Below, piece by piece: positions 7,368 through 16,483 of a DNA stretch of 64,000 nucleotides; position 1 is the stretch's first letter; each line of letters starts with the position of its first letter. The notes beneath the pieces are model-generated. The model did not search any database and was not told the DNA's origin. It saw nothing but the letters and a program-made list of their open reading frames with translations. A program made the position numbers and the translations under genes. The stretch comes from Candidatus Syntrophosphaera thermopropionivorans. Its GTDB lineage: Bacteria; Cloacimonadota; Cloacimonadia; Cloacimonadales; Cloacimonadaceae. Location: the NCBI RefSeq assembly GCF_004353895.1, contig NZ_SMOG01000004.1:1-64000 (forward strand), read 5' to 3'.

Positions 7368-8570
7368 ATGAACTTAGAAAAAGAATTGAAAATTATAAGA
7401 AAAGCAGTGGATGAAATCATTCCAGAAGAAGATTTAGTAAGGAAACTTATCCGCAGCAAAGAGACCGGTAAACCCTTAAGAATAAAATTTGGTATAGACC
7501 CAACTGGCACCGATGTTCATTTAGGTCATTTAGTGCCTATTCGCAAAATGCGGGATTTTCAGGACTTAGGTCATATTGGGGTAATTATTATCGGCGATTT
7601 TACTGCCCAAATTGGTGACCCCACAGGTCGTGATGAAACCCGTCCTCCACTCTCTCATCAGCAAGTTCTTTCCAATGCAGAAAGGTTTATGGAACAGCTC
7701 TATACGGTTTTAAAACAGGAACAAACAGAAGTTAGATGGCAAAGCGAATGGTTCGGTAAAATGACCGTTGAGGAGGTAATTAAGTTGATGGGAAATTTTA
7801 CTCTGGCTCAATTTATGGCACATGATACCTTCCGAACCCGTTATGAACAGGGACTTCCGCTTGGTCTTCATGAATTAATGTATCCTCTCTTGCAAGCTTA
7901 CGATTCGGTTGCAGTGCAAAGTGATGTTGAACTCGGTGCAACTGAACAGAAATTTAATATCCTTTGTGGAAGAGATATGCAACGCTTTTTTGGACAAGAA
8001 GAACAAGTTGCAATTCTGACTCCTCTTTTGATAGGTCTGGATGGTGTTAATAAAATGGGTAAATCCTTGAATAATTATATTGCTGTTTTTGACCCACCAG
8101 AGGAAAAATTTGGAAAGATTATGTCCATACCTGATGACTTAATATTAAATTATTATAAATATGCTGCTTGGGCTGATGAAGAAGAATTGGAAAAGGTGCA
8201 AAAAGAATTGGAAAGTGGCACTAATCCAATGATACTTAAGAAACAGCTGGCACACAGAATAGTGGCATTTTATCATGGTAATAAAGCAGCCGATGAAGCT
8301 CAAAGAGCTTTTGAAAAGGTCTTTTCACAAAGGGAATTACCTGATGAAATGCCTGAATACAAAGTTAATAATTCCGTTATGCGTATTACTAAACTATTAA
8401 CTGAAAGTGGATTGTGTGAATCAGGAAGTGAAGCTAAAAGATTGATTCAAGCTGGTGGTGTTAGCATTGATGGTGAAAAAATAACTTCCACTGATGCAGA
8501 AATTGAAATTAAAGAGGGAATGGTTTTACGTGTAGGGAAAAGAAAGTTTTTAAGATTGAGGAAACAATGA
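7368..8570 (+). CDS. tyrS: Tyrosyl-tRNA synthetase
   Basis: A class I aminoacyl-tRNA synthetase of 400 residues that charges tRNA-Tyr. The HIGH-type motif is HLGH at 51-54, and KMGKS at 229-233 replaces KMSKS. GDFTAQIGDPTGRDE near 76-90 and the QAYDSVAVQSDVELG segment are typical of the TyrZ-like clade. A C-terminal S4 RNA-binding domain covers about 335-397. The start at 7368 is supported by AAGGA at 7359-7363. A TTGACA (7302-7307) lies upstream but without a convincing -10. Its stop overlaps the next gene by 4 bp. No T-box leader was recognised. Confidence 0.96.
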   Translation: MNLEKELKIIRKAVDEIIPEEDLVRKLIRSKETGKPLRIKFGIDPTGTDVHLGHLVPIRKMRDFQDLGHIGVIIIGDFTAQIGDPTGRDETRPPLSHQQVLSNAERFMEQLYTVLKQEQTEVRWQSEWFGKMTVEEVIKLMGNFTLAQFMAHDTFRTRYEQGLPLGLHELMYPLLQAYDSVAVQSDVELGATEQKFNILCGRDMQRFFGQEEQVAILTPLLIGLDGVNKMGKSLNNYIAVFDPPEEKFGKIMSIPDDLILNYYKYAAWADEEELEKVQKELESGTNPMILKKQLAHRIVAFYHGNKAADEAQRAFEKVFSQRELPDEMPEYKVNNSVMRITKLLTESGLCESGSEAKRLIQAGGVSIDGEKITSTDAEIEIKEGMVLRVGKRKFLRLRKQ

Positions 8571-9232
8571 ATTATGCTGCTATATCAATGAGTTTTATTA
8601 AGAATACTCTAACCCTTATAATTATTCTCATTATATTCTATTCCATTATCTTGCATGAAATTAGCCATGCTCTGGTTTCTTACTGGCAAGGTGATGACAC
8701 AGCTAAAATGATGGGAAGATTAAGTCTTAACCCTTTCAAACATATAGATATTTTTGGCACTATTATTCTTCCGCTTTTGACTTACTTTACTATGGGAATT
8801 ATCCTTGGTTATGCCAAGCCAGTTCCCTTAAATCCTTATAATTATAAAAATATAAAAGTGGGAACAGGTCTATCTGCCTTAGCTGGTCCTGTAACTAATA
8901 TCTTGATAGCCATAGTATTTGCTTTAATCTTTCATTTGACTCAAGGGCAACAGATTATACCTTATATCTGTCAAATGGTGGTTTTTTTCAATTTATTACT
9001 TGCTTTTTTCAATCTTATTCCGATTCCGCCTCTTGATGGTTCTAAGGTTCTTGGTATGCTACTTCCTGATGCTGCATTTTATAAGTTTATGGCACAAGAA
9101 CATATTGGTATGATAACCATAATTTTCATACTTCTTGTTTCTGGACTTTTAGGTTTTAATATTATTGGTAGACTGATTATACCTCCTATCAATTTCACTA
9201 TGCAATTATTAGGTGTTGGCGGTATTTTTTAA
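8567..9232 (+). CDS. Site-2-type M50 metalloprotease, membrane
   Basis: A 221-residue multi-pass membrane zinc protease. HEISH at residues 30-34 provides two zinc ligands and the catalytic Glu inside the first membrane helix. NLIPIPPLDG at 149-158 supplies the third ligand (Asp). Between them are GYAKPVPLNP and ALAGPVTNI, typical of the short group of stand-alone site-2 protease homologues (YwhC/FtsH-adjacent type) that lack PDZ or CBS domains. It overlaps tyrS by 4 bp and precedes glnA by 14 bp, so it is probably coexpressed with both. The substrate is unknown. Confidence 0.9.
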   Translation: MNYAAISMSFIKNTLTLIIILIIFYSIILHEISHALVSYWQGDDTAKMMGRLSLNPFKHIDIFGTIILPLLTYFTMGIILGYAKPVPLNPYNYKNIKVGTGLSALAGPVTNILIAIVFALIFHLTQGQQIIPYICQMVVFFNLLLAFFNLIPIPPLDGSKVLGMLLPDAAFYKFMAQEHIGMITIIFILLVSGLLGFNIIGRLIIPPINFTMQLLGVGGIF

Positions 9233-9246
9233 AAGGAGAGGATAAA

Positions 9247-10668
9247 ATGACGAAAGAAAAAATTAAAGATTTTATAAGAGAAAAAGAAATTCAAGCAGTA
9301 GACTTAAAATACTGCGGTATGGATGGAAAATGGTATCATATCACCATTCCTGCTCGTGGTTTAAAAGAAGTTCTGGACTCTGGTGTACCTTTTGATGGCT
9401 CTTCTATTCCAGGAATGAAAGGAGTGGAATCTGGCGATATGATTTTGATGCCCGACCTGGAAACAGCTCAAATAGACCCATTCTATGATAATTACACAAT
9501 GCGTCTGATTTGCTCTATTTGTGATGCAGAAACCCGTCAGGGCGTTAAAAAAGATTCTCGCAGTGTAGCTTTAAGAGCACAAGAATATCTTCTTTCTACA
9601 GGTATTGCAGATAAAAGCACCTGGATTCCTGAACTGGAATTCTATCTTTTTGATTCAGTGAAATATCAGAGCAGTGAATATAATTGTGGTTTTTTGGTAG
9701 AATCTTCTGAACACAAAGAAGCCTTACCAGAAGATAATGAAGATAATGATGGATTGTCACAACAGGACCATAAAGGTTATCATATGGACACACCCTTTGA
9801 TCAGTTCTATGAAATCCGTCAGGAAATGGTAGACCGTATGGAAGATTATGGTATCAAAGTCCGATATCATCACCATGAAGTAGGTTTAGCTTCTCAACAA
9901 GAAATTGAAACAGAACTTCTGGAATTTCCCAAGATTTGTGATGATGTGATGGTGATGAAAGATATCATTCGTCGCACTGCCCTGAGCTATGGATTAACCG
10001 CAACTTTTATGCCTAAACCCATTTATAATCAAGCAGGAAGTGGAATGCATTTTCATATAATGCTGCATAAAGATGGCACAAATATATTTTATCAAAAAGG
10101 TGGTTATGCTGACCTTTCCGACCTCGCTATCTGGTTTATTGGTGGAATTTTATACCATGGAAGATCTCTTGTAGCTTTTACCAATCCAAGCACTAATAGT
10201 TTTAAGCGTTTACTGCCAGGTTTTGAAGCACCAGTAAAACTATTTTATGGACTTGCCAATCGCAGTGCTGCTATCCGTATTCCCAGATATGCTAATTCAC
10301 CTGAAACAAAACGCTTTGAATTCCGTACTGGTGATGCCACTTGCAATCCTTATCTTGCTATGAGTGCTATGTTAATGGCTGGACTGGATGGAATTAAAAA
10401 TCAAATTGACCCCGCAAAATATAACTTAGGTCCTTATGACGACAATGTTTTTGAATGGAGTGAAGAGAAAAAATCAAAACTTCTCTCTATTCCAGCTAAT
10501 CTGAAAGAAGCTATGCAAAGTCTGAAAGAAGACTATCACTATCTACTTGAGGGTGATGTATTTAACGAGGAATTGATTGAATCCTATATTAAACTTAAAC
10601 TAAAAGAAAATGACGAAGTTAATAATCGTATCCATCCCTATGAATATATCCTTTATTATAATTTATAA
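9247..10668 (+). CDS. glnA: Glutamine synthetase, type I
   Basis: A 473-residue type I glutamine synthetase that makes glutamine from glutamate, ammonia and ATP. Conserved elements include FDGSSIPGMKGVESGDM near 49-65, the Glu/His metal-binding segment with GSGMHFHIMLHKDG in mid-protein, and the NRSAAIRIPR loop. By eye, the position of the adenylylated Tyr in the enteric enzyme (motif NLY-LP) is F402 in NVFEW, so control by adenylylation is unlikely. The C-terminus IHPYEYILYYNL is normal. AAAAGGAGAGG precedes the ATG. No PII or regulator gene is adjacent. Confidence 0.95.
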   Translation: MTKEKIKDFIREKEIQAVDLKYCGMDGKWYHITIPARGLKEVLDSGVPFDGSSIPGMKGVESGDMILMPDLETAQIDPFYDNYTMRLICSICDAETRQGVKKDSRSVALRAQEYLLSTGIADKSTWIPELEFYLFDSVKYQSSEYNCGFLVESSEHKEALPEDNEDNDGLSQQDHKGYHMDTPFDQFYEIRQEMVDRMEDYGIKVRYHHHEVGLASQQEIETELLEFPKICDDVMVMKDIIRRTALSYGLTATFMPKPIYNQAGSGMHFHIMLHKDGTNIFYQKGGYADLSDLAIWFIGGILYHGRSLVAFTNPSTNSFKRLLPGFEAPVKLFYGLANRSAAIRIPRYANSPETKRFEFRTGDATCNPYLAMSAMLMAGLDGIKNQIDPAKYNLGPYDDNVFEWSEEKKSKLLSIPANLKEAMQSLKEDYHYLLEGDVFNEELIESYIKLKLKENDEVNNRIHPYEYILYYNL

Positions 10669-10728
10669 AAAGCGGAATAATTATTGCTTCTTTCAAGTAT
10701 AAACATTCCCACAATTAAAGGTGACTTA

Positions 10729-13700
10729 ATGATTAAAAAAGTATTCCTTATTATTATGCTGGGATTAAGTCTCAGTGCTATCTTAGCTTTAAACGATAAT
10801 GTTATTTCTCAAACTAATAAAGCTTTCCAGATTACCACGAAAGCTATAGACCATATGGATATTCAATTCAACCTTCCTTCCTATGAAATCATAGAAGAAG
10901 AAGCTGGGGGCAATATCTACCAGAGAATAATGATACCAGAAGCAGGGGTAACCATGGATAGTGGATTACCTGAGCTTCCAACTATAAACATAATGCTGGC
11001 TATTCCTCGTCAAGGCAAGGTTCAGATTGAAACTTTGAACACTCAAACTCAGGTGCTACCTCAATTTCTACCTTATCCAGTACAGCAAGGACAGGAACTT
11101 GAATCTCCCAAGTCTTTTGTTATTGATAGTGCTTATTATGAAAATGGTGCTTCCTATCCTGCTAATCTTATTCAAGTAAGTGATCCAATGATATTGAGGG
11201 ATTTCCGTATTATCGGAATTCAGGTCAATCCTTTTAGTTATAATCCACAGAGTCATACTCTTACCATAAATCAATCTATATCTTTTCGGGTTAATTATTT
11301 AAATGAGCCAGGAATCAATGAACTGGAAGGAGAATTACAATCCTTATCTCCTGCTTTTGCTAATATCTATGAGTCCATTATATTCAATTTTGATGATTAT
11401 CGGGACCTGATAGATACTCATATTCCCCCTCGTTATTTAATTATTTATGGTTATAACTCTGATACCAATTATATTTCTTCTATAAATTCCTTTGCCCTCT
11501 GGAAAAGACAGAAGGGAGCAGATGTTTCACTTGCAAGTACAGCCAGTACTGAAGCAGGAAGTAGTACTACTTCTATAAAGTCCTATATACAAAATGCCTA
11601 TAATAATCCTGCTACCAGACCAGATTATGTGATTCTTATAGGTGATACCGGAGGCTCCTATACCATTCCTTGTTTTACCTATTCCAGTGGGGCGACAGAT
11701 TATCCTTATACTCATTTAGCGGGTAATGATTTATTGGGTGATGTATACATTGGTAGAATCAGTGCAGAAAATCTTTCTCAACTTCAGACCATCTTTGCTA
11801 AAATCTATCTCTACGAAAGAGATATTAATCTTAATAATGCTCAATGGCTAAATAGAATGCTTTTAGTAGGTGATTATTCACCTTCCGGAGTTAGTGTTGT
11901 TTATACCAGTAAATATATTAAAGAATGTGCCCTAAATATTAATCCTGATTATACTTTTACGGAATTATATGGTGACGACCCTTCTCCAAGTTTAGCCAAC
12001 GGTGCTATTAATACAGGAATAGGATTCCACAGTTATCGTGGATATATAAATATGAGTGGATGGTCTCCTTCTGAATCTTTAAACAATGGCTATAAACTTC
12101 CTCATGCGATAATAATTACCTGCAGTACCGGAAACTTTAACTCTACCGCTACCACTGAATCTTATATACGTTTAGGGACTTCTGCACAACCTAAGGGTGC
12201 TGTTACCGCTATGGGTATGGCTACTTCCAGTACCCATACCACATTCAATAATGCTCTTCATGGTGGAGTCTGGGGTGGGATCTTACAATATAATATGCGA
12301 ACACCTGGTGAAGCTATGCTAAATGGTAAGTTGTTTATCAATGAGATATTTGGAGTTTCTTCTCCTACTAATGCCAGTAATTTTGCACATTGGTTAAATC
12401 TGATGGGTGATCCCACTATGGAAATATTTTGTGGTATCCCTAATCATTTTAATATCAATAGTATAACCACTATTCCTCTCGGTCTGAGTTTAATGGATGT
12501 ATTTGTTACAGATGGGACTGGTGAGCCAGTTAAAGATGCTTGTGTAACTTTAACGCAGAACAATGTTATTATCAGTCGTGGCTATACTGATGAGGATGGT
12601 AATATTATCCTTATTTTGCCCTCAAATATGACGGTTAATCCTTGCACTCTGACTGTGTCTAAACATAACTTCAAGCCATTACAGCAATCTATAGCTGTAG
12701 ACAATTCTGGCACTCTTGTTCCTGGAGCTATCATAGTAGATGATGATAATACAGACTTCTCTCAAGGTAATGGAGATGGATTAGTTGATGGGGGAGAAAC
12801 AATTGAATTTCTCTTTGGACTCAGGAATACTTCTGCCAGCTCCATCTCTGGTATATCTGGATACTTAACTTGCAACAGTCCTTATGTCACAATAACTGAT
12901 TCTTTGCTTACTTTTGGGGAAATTACTCCTTCTTCTCTTGGTTTTAATAATAATCCTGTGGTAATCCATATTGCTTATAATACACCCAATGATATGATGC
13001 TGCGCTTTCATCTTATACTTACTGATAGTAATAATGTTAGCTATAATGTTTCAGAATTTGTTAAAGTGAATAATGCGGAAATGATTTTTAATAGTTATCA
13101 GGTGATAGATGGTGGAAATGGAGTCCTTGACCCAAGTGAAAATGCTGGATTTACTGTTACCGTGACTAACCAAACTACTATTCCTGTAACTGATATCTAT
13201 GGACGTCTATATACTTTAAATGACCTGATAAGTATCACAGACCATACAGCCTTTTATGGTGACCTATTTCCAAATATTGAAGTAACTCCAACCACCGATA
13301 TCTTTCAGCTCTATGGTAGACCGTTGTTGCTTCCAGGAATGATTATTCCAATGCGATTAAAGCTTTATAATAGCCTCGGTTTTGAACAATGGTTGGATTT
13401 TTCTCTTACTATAGGTGAGATAACAGTAAACAATCCTCTCGGACCTGATGGTTATGGATATGTTATTTATGATGATCAGGATACAGGCTATGAAGAATGT
13501 CCTGTGTTTAACTGGATAGGTATTGCTCCAGCTGAAGGTGGATTGGGGACAGCTCTGGCTATTAGTGATTCCTATACAAGTAGCAATGAAGGAGATCAGG
13601 TGGGTTCTGATGCTCTGGAAGTGGTAGATTTACCTTTTCCCTTCCAGTTTTATGGTCGTATCTATACTCAGATAACAGTTTGTTCAAACGGTTTTATTGC

Positions 13701-16182
13701 TATGGGAGTGACCGAAAATGCTGAGTTTCGCAATTATCGTCTCCCTGGACCTATGGGACCAAGTCCGATGATTGCACCTTTCTGGGATGATTTAGCCACC
13801 CATTCAGGTGGTGGAATCTACACCTGGTATGACCGTAATAATCATTGCTTTGTGATAGAATGGTATAATCTTAAAAATGGATCTAACGGTTCTTCAATGG
13901 AAACCTTCCAAGTTATACTTTATGACCAGAGTATGTATCCTACTTCCCTGGGAGATGGTCCTATTAAGTTTCAATATCAAACCTTCAATAATGTGGATAT
14001 GAGTACTGGTAATCGTCATGGTTGCTATGCTACTATTGGTATTGAAGACCATTCAGGAACAGTGGGTTTAGAATATACTTTCAATAATGTTTATCCCACA
14101 GCTGCTTCACCTCTGGGAAATCAAAGGGCACTTTATATAACGAATGTTCCTCTTTATTATTATGACCCGCATATTATACTCTGTGAGACTTATATAGATG
14201 ATAGCAATGGCAATGGTGTCTGTGAACCAGGAGAAACCATAAATTTAGGTATTAAACTTCAGAATATAGGAAATCAAACAGCAGAGGATGTGACTGCTAC
14301 TCTAATTACCAACAATCCCTATATCAACATAATCACTGCCACAGGAACTTATTATCCCCTAACCACAGATAGCTATGGAGTGAATCAACAGCCTTTTGTG
14401 TTTACCATCGCACCAGAATGTCCTAATGGCACGGTGATTAACTTCCGACTCCAGATTAATTCTGGTGACTTTAGCTGGCAACGCAATTTCAGCATTAGAG
14501 TAGAAGCCTCTGTGATGATGTTCGTATCTTATCTGATTAACGATGCAGATGCCAATTTCAATGGGATTATTGATCCACTGGAAACGGTTAAAGTGATTGT
14601 AAATGTCCACAATAATTCAGATGTGCAAGCTCGTGAGGTTATGGCAACTCTATCAACCTCCAGTTCAGATGTGATGATTGTCAATCCCATAATTAGTTTA
14701 CCAATGATAGAACCAAATACCATAATGCAATTTGTATTTGAGGTTCAATTTACGGGTGTAAGTTCACTCTCCCAATATATTTCTATGCAGTTTAATCTAT
14801 CTATATCTAATGGATTGCCCATATCTAACAATCTTCTAATACCTTACAATATTGCTAATGTATTCAATGATTTTGAATCTAATGATGGTAATTTTATCTC
14901 TGAAACAGGATGGGAATGGGGAATTCCAGCTCAAGTTGGACCCTATTCTGGAGTAAAAGTCTGGGCAACTAATTTGAGTGGTAACTATCCTAATCTCATT
15001 GATTATGTTTTGATCACTCCTGAATATACTTTGGAAAGTAGCTGTATACTAACTTTTCATCATATCTACGGGATGGAAAACTATTATGATGGTGGGAATG
15101 TATGTATTTCTGTTGATAATGGAAATAATTGGACAGTTATTACACCTCTTGGTGGCTATCCTCATAATAGTATTGTCAGTTTAAATAGTCAGCCAGGCTT
15201 TACAGGTTCTATAAACTCCTGGCAAACGGTGCAGTTCAATTTGAGTCAGTATGCGGGTCAAACTGTGCGTTTTCGCTTTCGTATGACATCTGATAGTGCA
15301 ACCACAGGAATAGGATGGTTTATAGATAATTTTGAGCTTAGTGGGGTTAATCAAAAGACTGGATATATCTATGGTCTGGTAACACCTACTTCCACCACTC
15401 CTGCAAGTAAAGCATTGGTTATGGCTAATAATCATTTTGCCACCCATCCAGATGATAATTATTCTTATAGATTATATTTACCTTTCGGAACTTATAATGT
15501 AACTGCCACCTTACTTTACCATCAATCTTCCAGCGCATTTAATATTCAAATAACACCTGAATCTCCTCTCAGGCAAACTGATTTCACTCTCATAGATTTG
15601 CCTAAGCCTGTAAATTCAGATTTTGTGGTTAATAATGAGACCGGTGAATTATTAATCAGTTGGGAACCTCCTTATGATCCCGTCTTGCCTATTGGTGGAT
15701 ATAAAGTATATAAGAGATTTAACACAGGTCCTTTTGAATTAGTCCAAACCACTAATATCACTTCATATACGGATTATCTTTCGCTTAATGGATTATATAA
15801 ATATTATATCCGAGCTTTATATTACAATATGGAAGGATGTCCTTCTGATACTATTGAGTTTATATTTCCTTATCAAAATGTAAACGAACCCTCCACACCT
15901 GGTTTAATCACTAAACTAAAAACAAATTATCCCAATCCATTTAATCCAACTACCACTATATCTTTTGATCTGGCAGAAGCAGGTAAGGTTAAGTTGTCTA
16001 TTTATAATATAAAAGGTCAATTAGTCAAAGTTCTGGTTGAGGATAATTTTTCACCAGGAAATTACAGTATAGTGTGGAATGGTAAGGATAGCAGGAATCA
16101 GAATGTTTCGTCTGGAGTCTATTTTTATCGTCTGGAGACAAAAAACAAGGTATTCACTCAGCGGATGATGCTATTAAAATAG
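10729..16182 (+). CDS. Secreted C25 (gingipain-like) peptidase-family protein with type IX sorting domain
   Basis: A giant exported protein of about 1,817 residues. I start it at ATG 10729 rather than the TTG at 10684, because the signal peptide (MIKKVFLIIMLGLSLSAILA) begins there. Order: C25 propeptide-like region (~20-230); C25 caspase-like domain (~235-600); several Ig-like repeats, each opening with an acidic Asn/Gly/Glu-rich turn such as NGDGLVDGGETIEF; a MAM/choice-of-anchor domain (~1380-1540); a carboxypeptidase-regulatory-like domain; FnIII; and a C-terminal Por sorting domain with NYPNPFNP (from ~1733) ending QRMMLLK. The nucleophile Cys is conserved (C465, TCSTGNF). The usual His of the GHG motif appears as Y439 (YRGYIN), so activity is uncertain. 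It probably sits at the cell surface. Confidence 0.87.
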   Translation: MIKKVFLIIMLGLSLSAILALNDNVISQTNKAFQITTKAIDHMDIQFNLPSYEIIEEEAGGNIYQRIMIPEAGVTMDSGLPELPTINIMLAIPRQGKVQIETLNTQTQVLPQFLPYPVQQGQELESPKSFVIDSAYYENGASYPANLIQVSDPMILRDFRIIGIQVNPFSYNPQSHTLTINQSISFRVNYLNEPGINELEGELQSLSPAFANIYESIIFNFDDYRDLIDTHIPPRYLIIYGYNSDTNYISSINSFALWKRQKGADVSLASTASTEAGSSTTSIKSYIQNAYNNPATRPDYVILIGDTGGSYTIPCFTYSSGATDYPYTHLAGNDLLGDVYIGRISAENLSQLQTIFAKIYLYERDINLNNAQWLNRMLLVGDYSPSGVSVVYTSKYIKECALNINPDYTFTELYGDDPSPSLANGAINTGIGFHSYRGYINMSGWSPSESLNNGYKLPHAIIITCSTGNFNSTATTESYIRLGTSAQPKGAVTAMGMATSSTHTTFNNALHGGVWGGILQYNMRTPGEAMLNGKLFINEIFGVSSPTNASNFAHWLNLMGDPTMEIFCGIPNHFNINSITTIPLGLSLMDVFVTDGTGEPVKDACVTLTQNNVIISRGYTDEDGNIILILPSNMTVNPCTLTVSKHNFKPLQQSIAVDNSGTLVPGAIIVDDDNTDFSQGNGDGLVDGGETIEFLFGLRNTSASSISGISGYLTCNSPYVTITDSLLTFGEITPSSLGFNNNPVVIHIAYNTPNDMMLRFHLILTDSNNVSYNVSEFVKVNNAEMIFNSYQVIDGGNGVLDPSENAGFTVTVTNQTTIPVTDIYGRLYTLNDLISITDHTAFYGDLFPNIEVTPTTDIFQLYGRPLLLPGMIIPMRLKLYNSLGFEQWLDFSLTIGEITVNNPLGPDGYGYVIYDDQDTGYEECPVFNWIGIAPAEGGLGTALAISDSYTSSNEGDQVGSDALEVVDLPFPFQFYGRIYTQITVCSNGFIAMGVTENAEFRNYRLPGPMGPSPMIAPFWDDLATHSGGGIYTWYDRNNHCFVIEWYNLKNGSNGSSMETFQVILYDQSMYPTSLGDGPIKFQYQTFNNVDMSTGNRHGCYATIGIEDHSGTVGLEYTFNNVYPTAASPLGNQRALYITNVPLYYYDPHIILCETYIDDSNGNGVCEPGETINLGIKLQNIGNQTAEDVTATLITNNPYINIITATGTYYPLTTDSYGVNQQPFVFTIAPECPNGTVINFRLQINSGDFSWQRNFSIRVEASVMMFVSYLINDADANFNGIIDPLETVKVIVNVHNNSDVQAREVMATLSTSSSDVMIVNPIISLPMIEPNTIMQFVFEVQFTGVSSLSQYISMQFNLSISNGLPISNNLLIPYNIANVFNDFESNDGNFISETGWEWGIPAQVGPYSGVKVWATNLSGNYPNLIDYVLITPEYTLESSCILTFHHIYGMENYYDGGNVCISVDNGNNWTVITPLGGYPHNSIVSLNSQPGFTGSINSWQTVQFNLSQYAGQTVRFRFRMTSDSATTGIGWFIDNFELSGVNQKTGYIYGLVTPTSTTPASKALVMANNHFATHPDDNYSYRLYLPFGTYNVTATLLYHQSSSAFNIQITPESPLRQTDFTLIDLPKPVNSDFVVNNETGELLISWEPPYDPVLPIGGYKVYKRFNTGPFELVQTTNITSYTDYLSLNGLYKYYIRALYYNMEGCPSDTIEFIFPYQNVNEPSTPGLITKLKTNYPNPFNPTTTISFDLAEAGKVKLSIYNIKGQLVKVLVEDNFSPGNYSIVWNGKDSRNQNVSSGVYFYRLETKNKVFTQRMMLLK

Positions 16183-16483
16183 ATAAATCTTGATTGTTCG
16201 GAAGGATTATAGATAGACTAAAAGTTATAGACTGGAATAAGTAGAGAGCTTTTAGAGTTGGATAAGAGTTGAATCTTATAACTCATTGTTGTGATATGGA
16301 GTTCCATATTTAATTTGACAAATTTCTTAATACCATTAAATTGAACTATATTGAAGGTTGTATAATCACAAATGATAAAGGTATTATCAATCTTCCCTGC
16401 ATAGTTTACAAAACTATAAAATATTATTTTCCCTTTAATATATATGTTATTTCTTCGGATAGAACATAAAAAATGGAGAATGA
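16183..16483. other. Intergenic region with the ABC-exporter promoter
   Basis: 301 bp without a gene. A weak dyad around 16268-16290 is not followed by a T-run, so I do not call a terminator for the C25 gene. The only feature I can support is the promoter at 16314-16344, which leaves a leader of about 130 nt before the ABC genes. Confidence 0.5.
16314..16344 (+). promoter_or_regulatory. FCB-type promoter for the ABC exporter operon
   Basis: TTTG (16314-16317), exactly 19 nt, then TAAATTGA (16337-16344) fits the Bacteroidota primary-sigma pattern TTTG-N19-TAnnTTxG. It also reads as TTGACA-N16-TAAATT. It faces the exporter genes at 16484. Confidence 0.5.
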
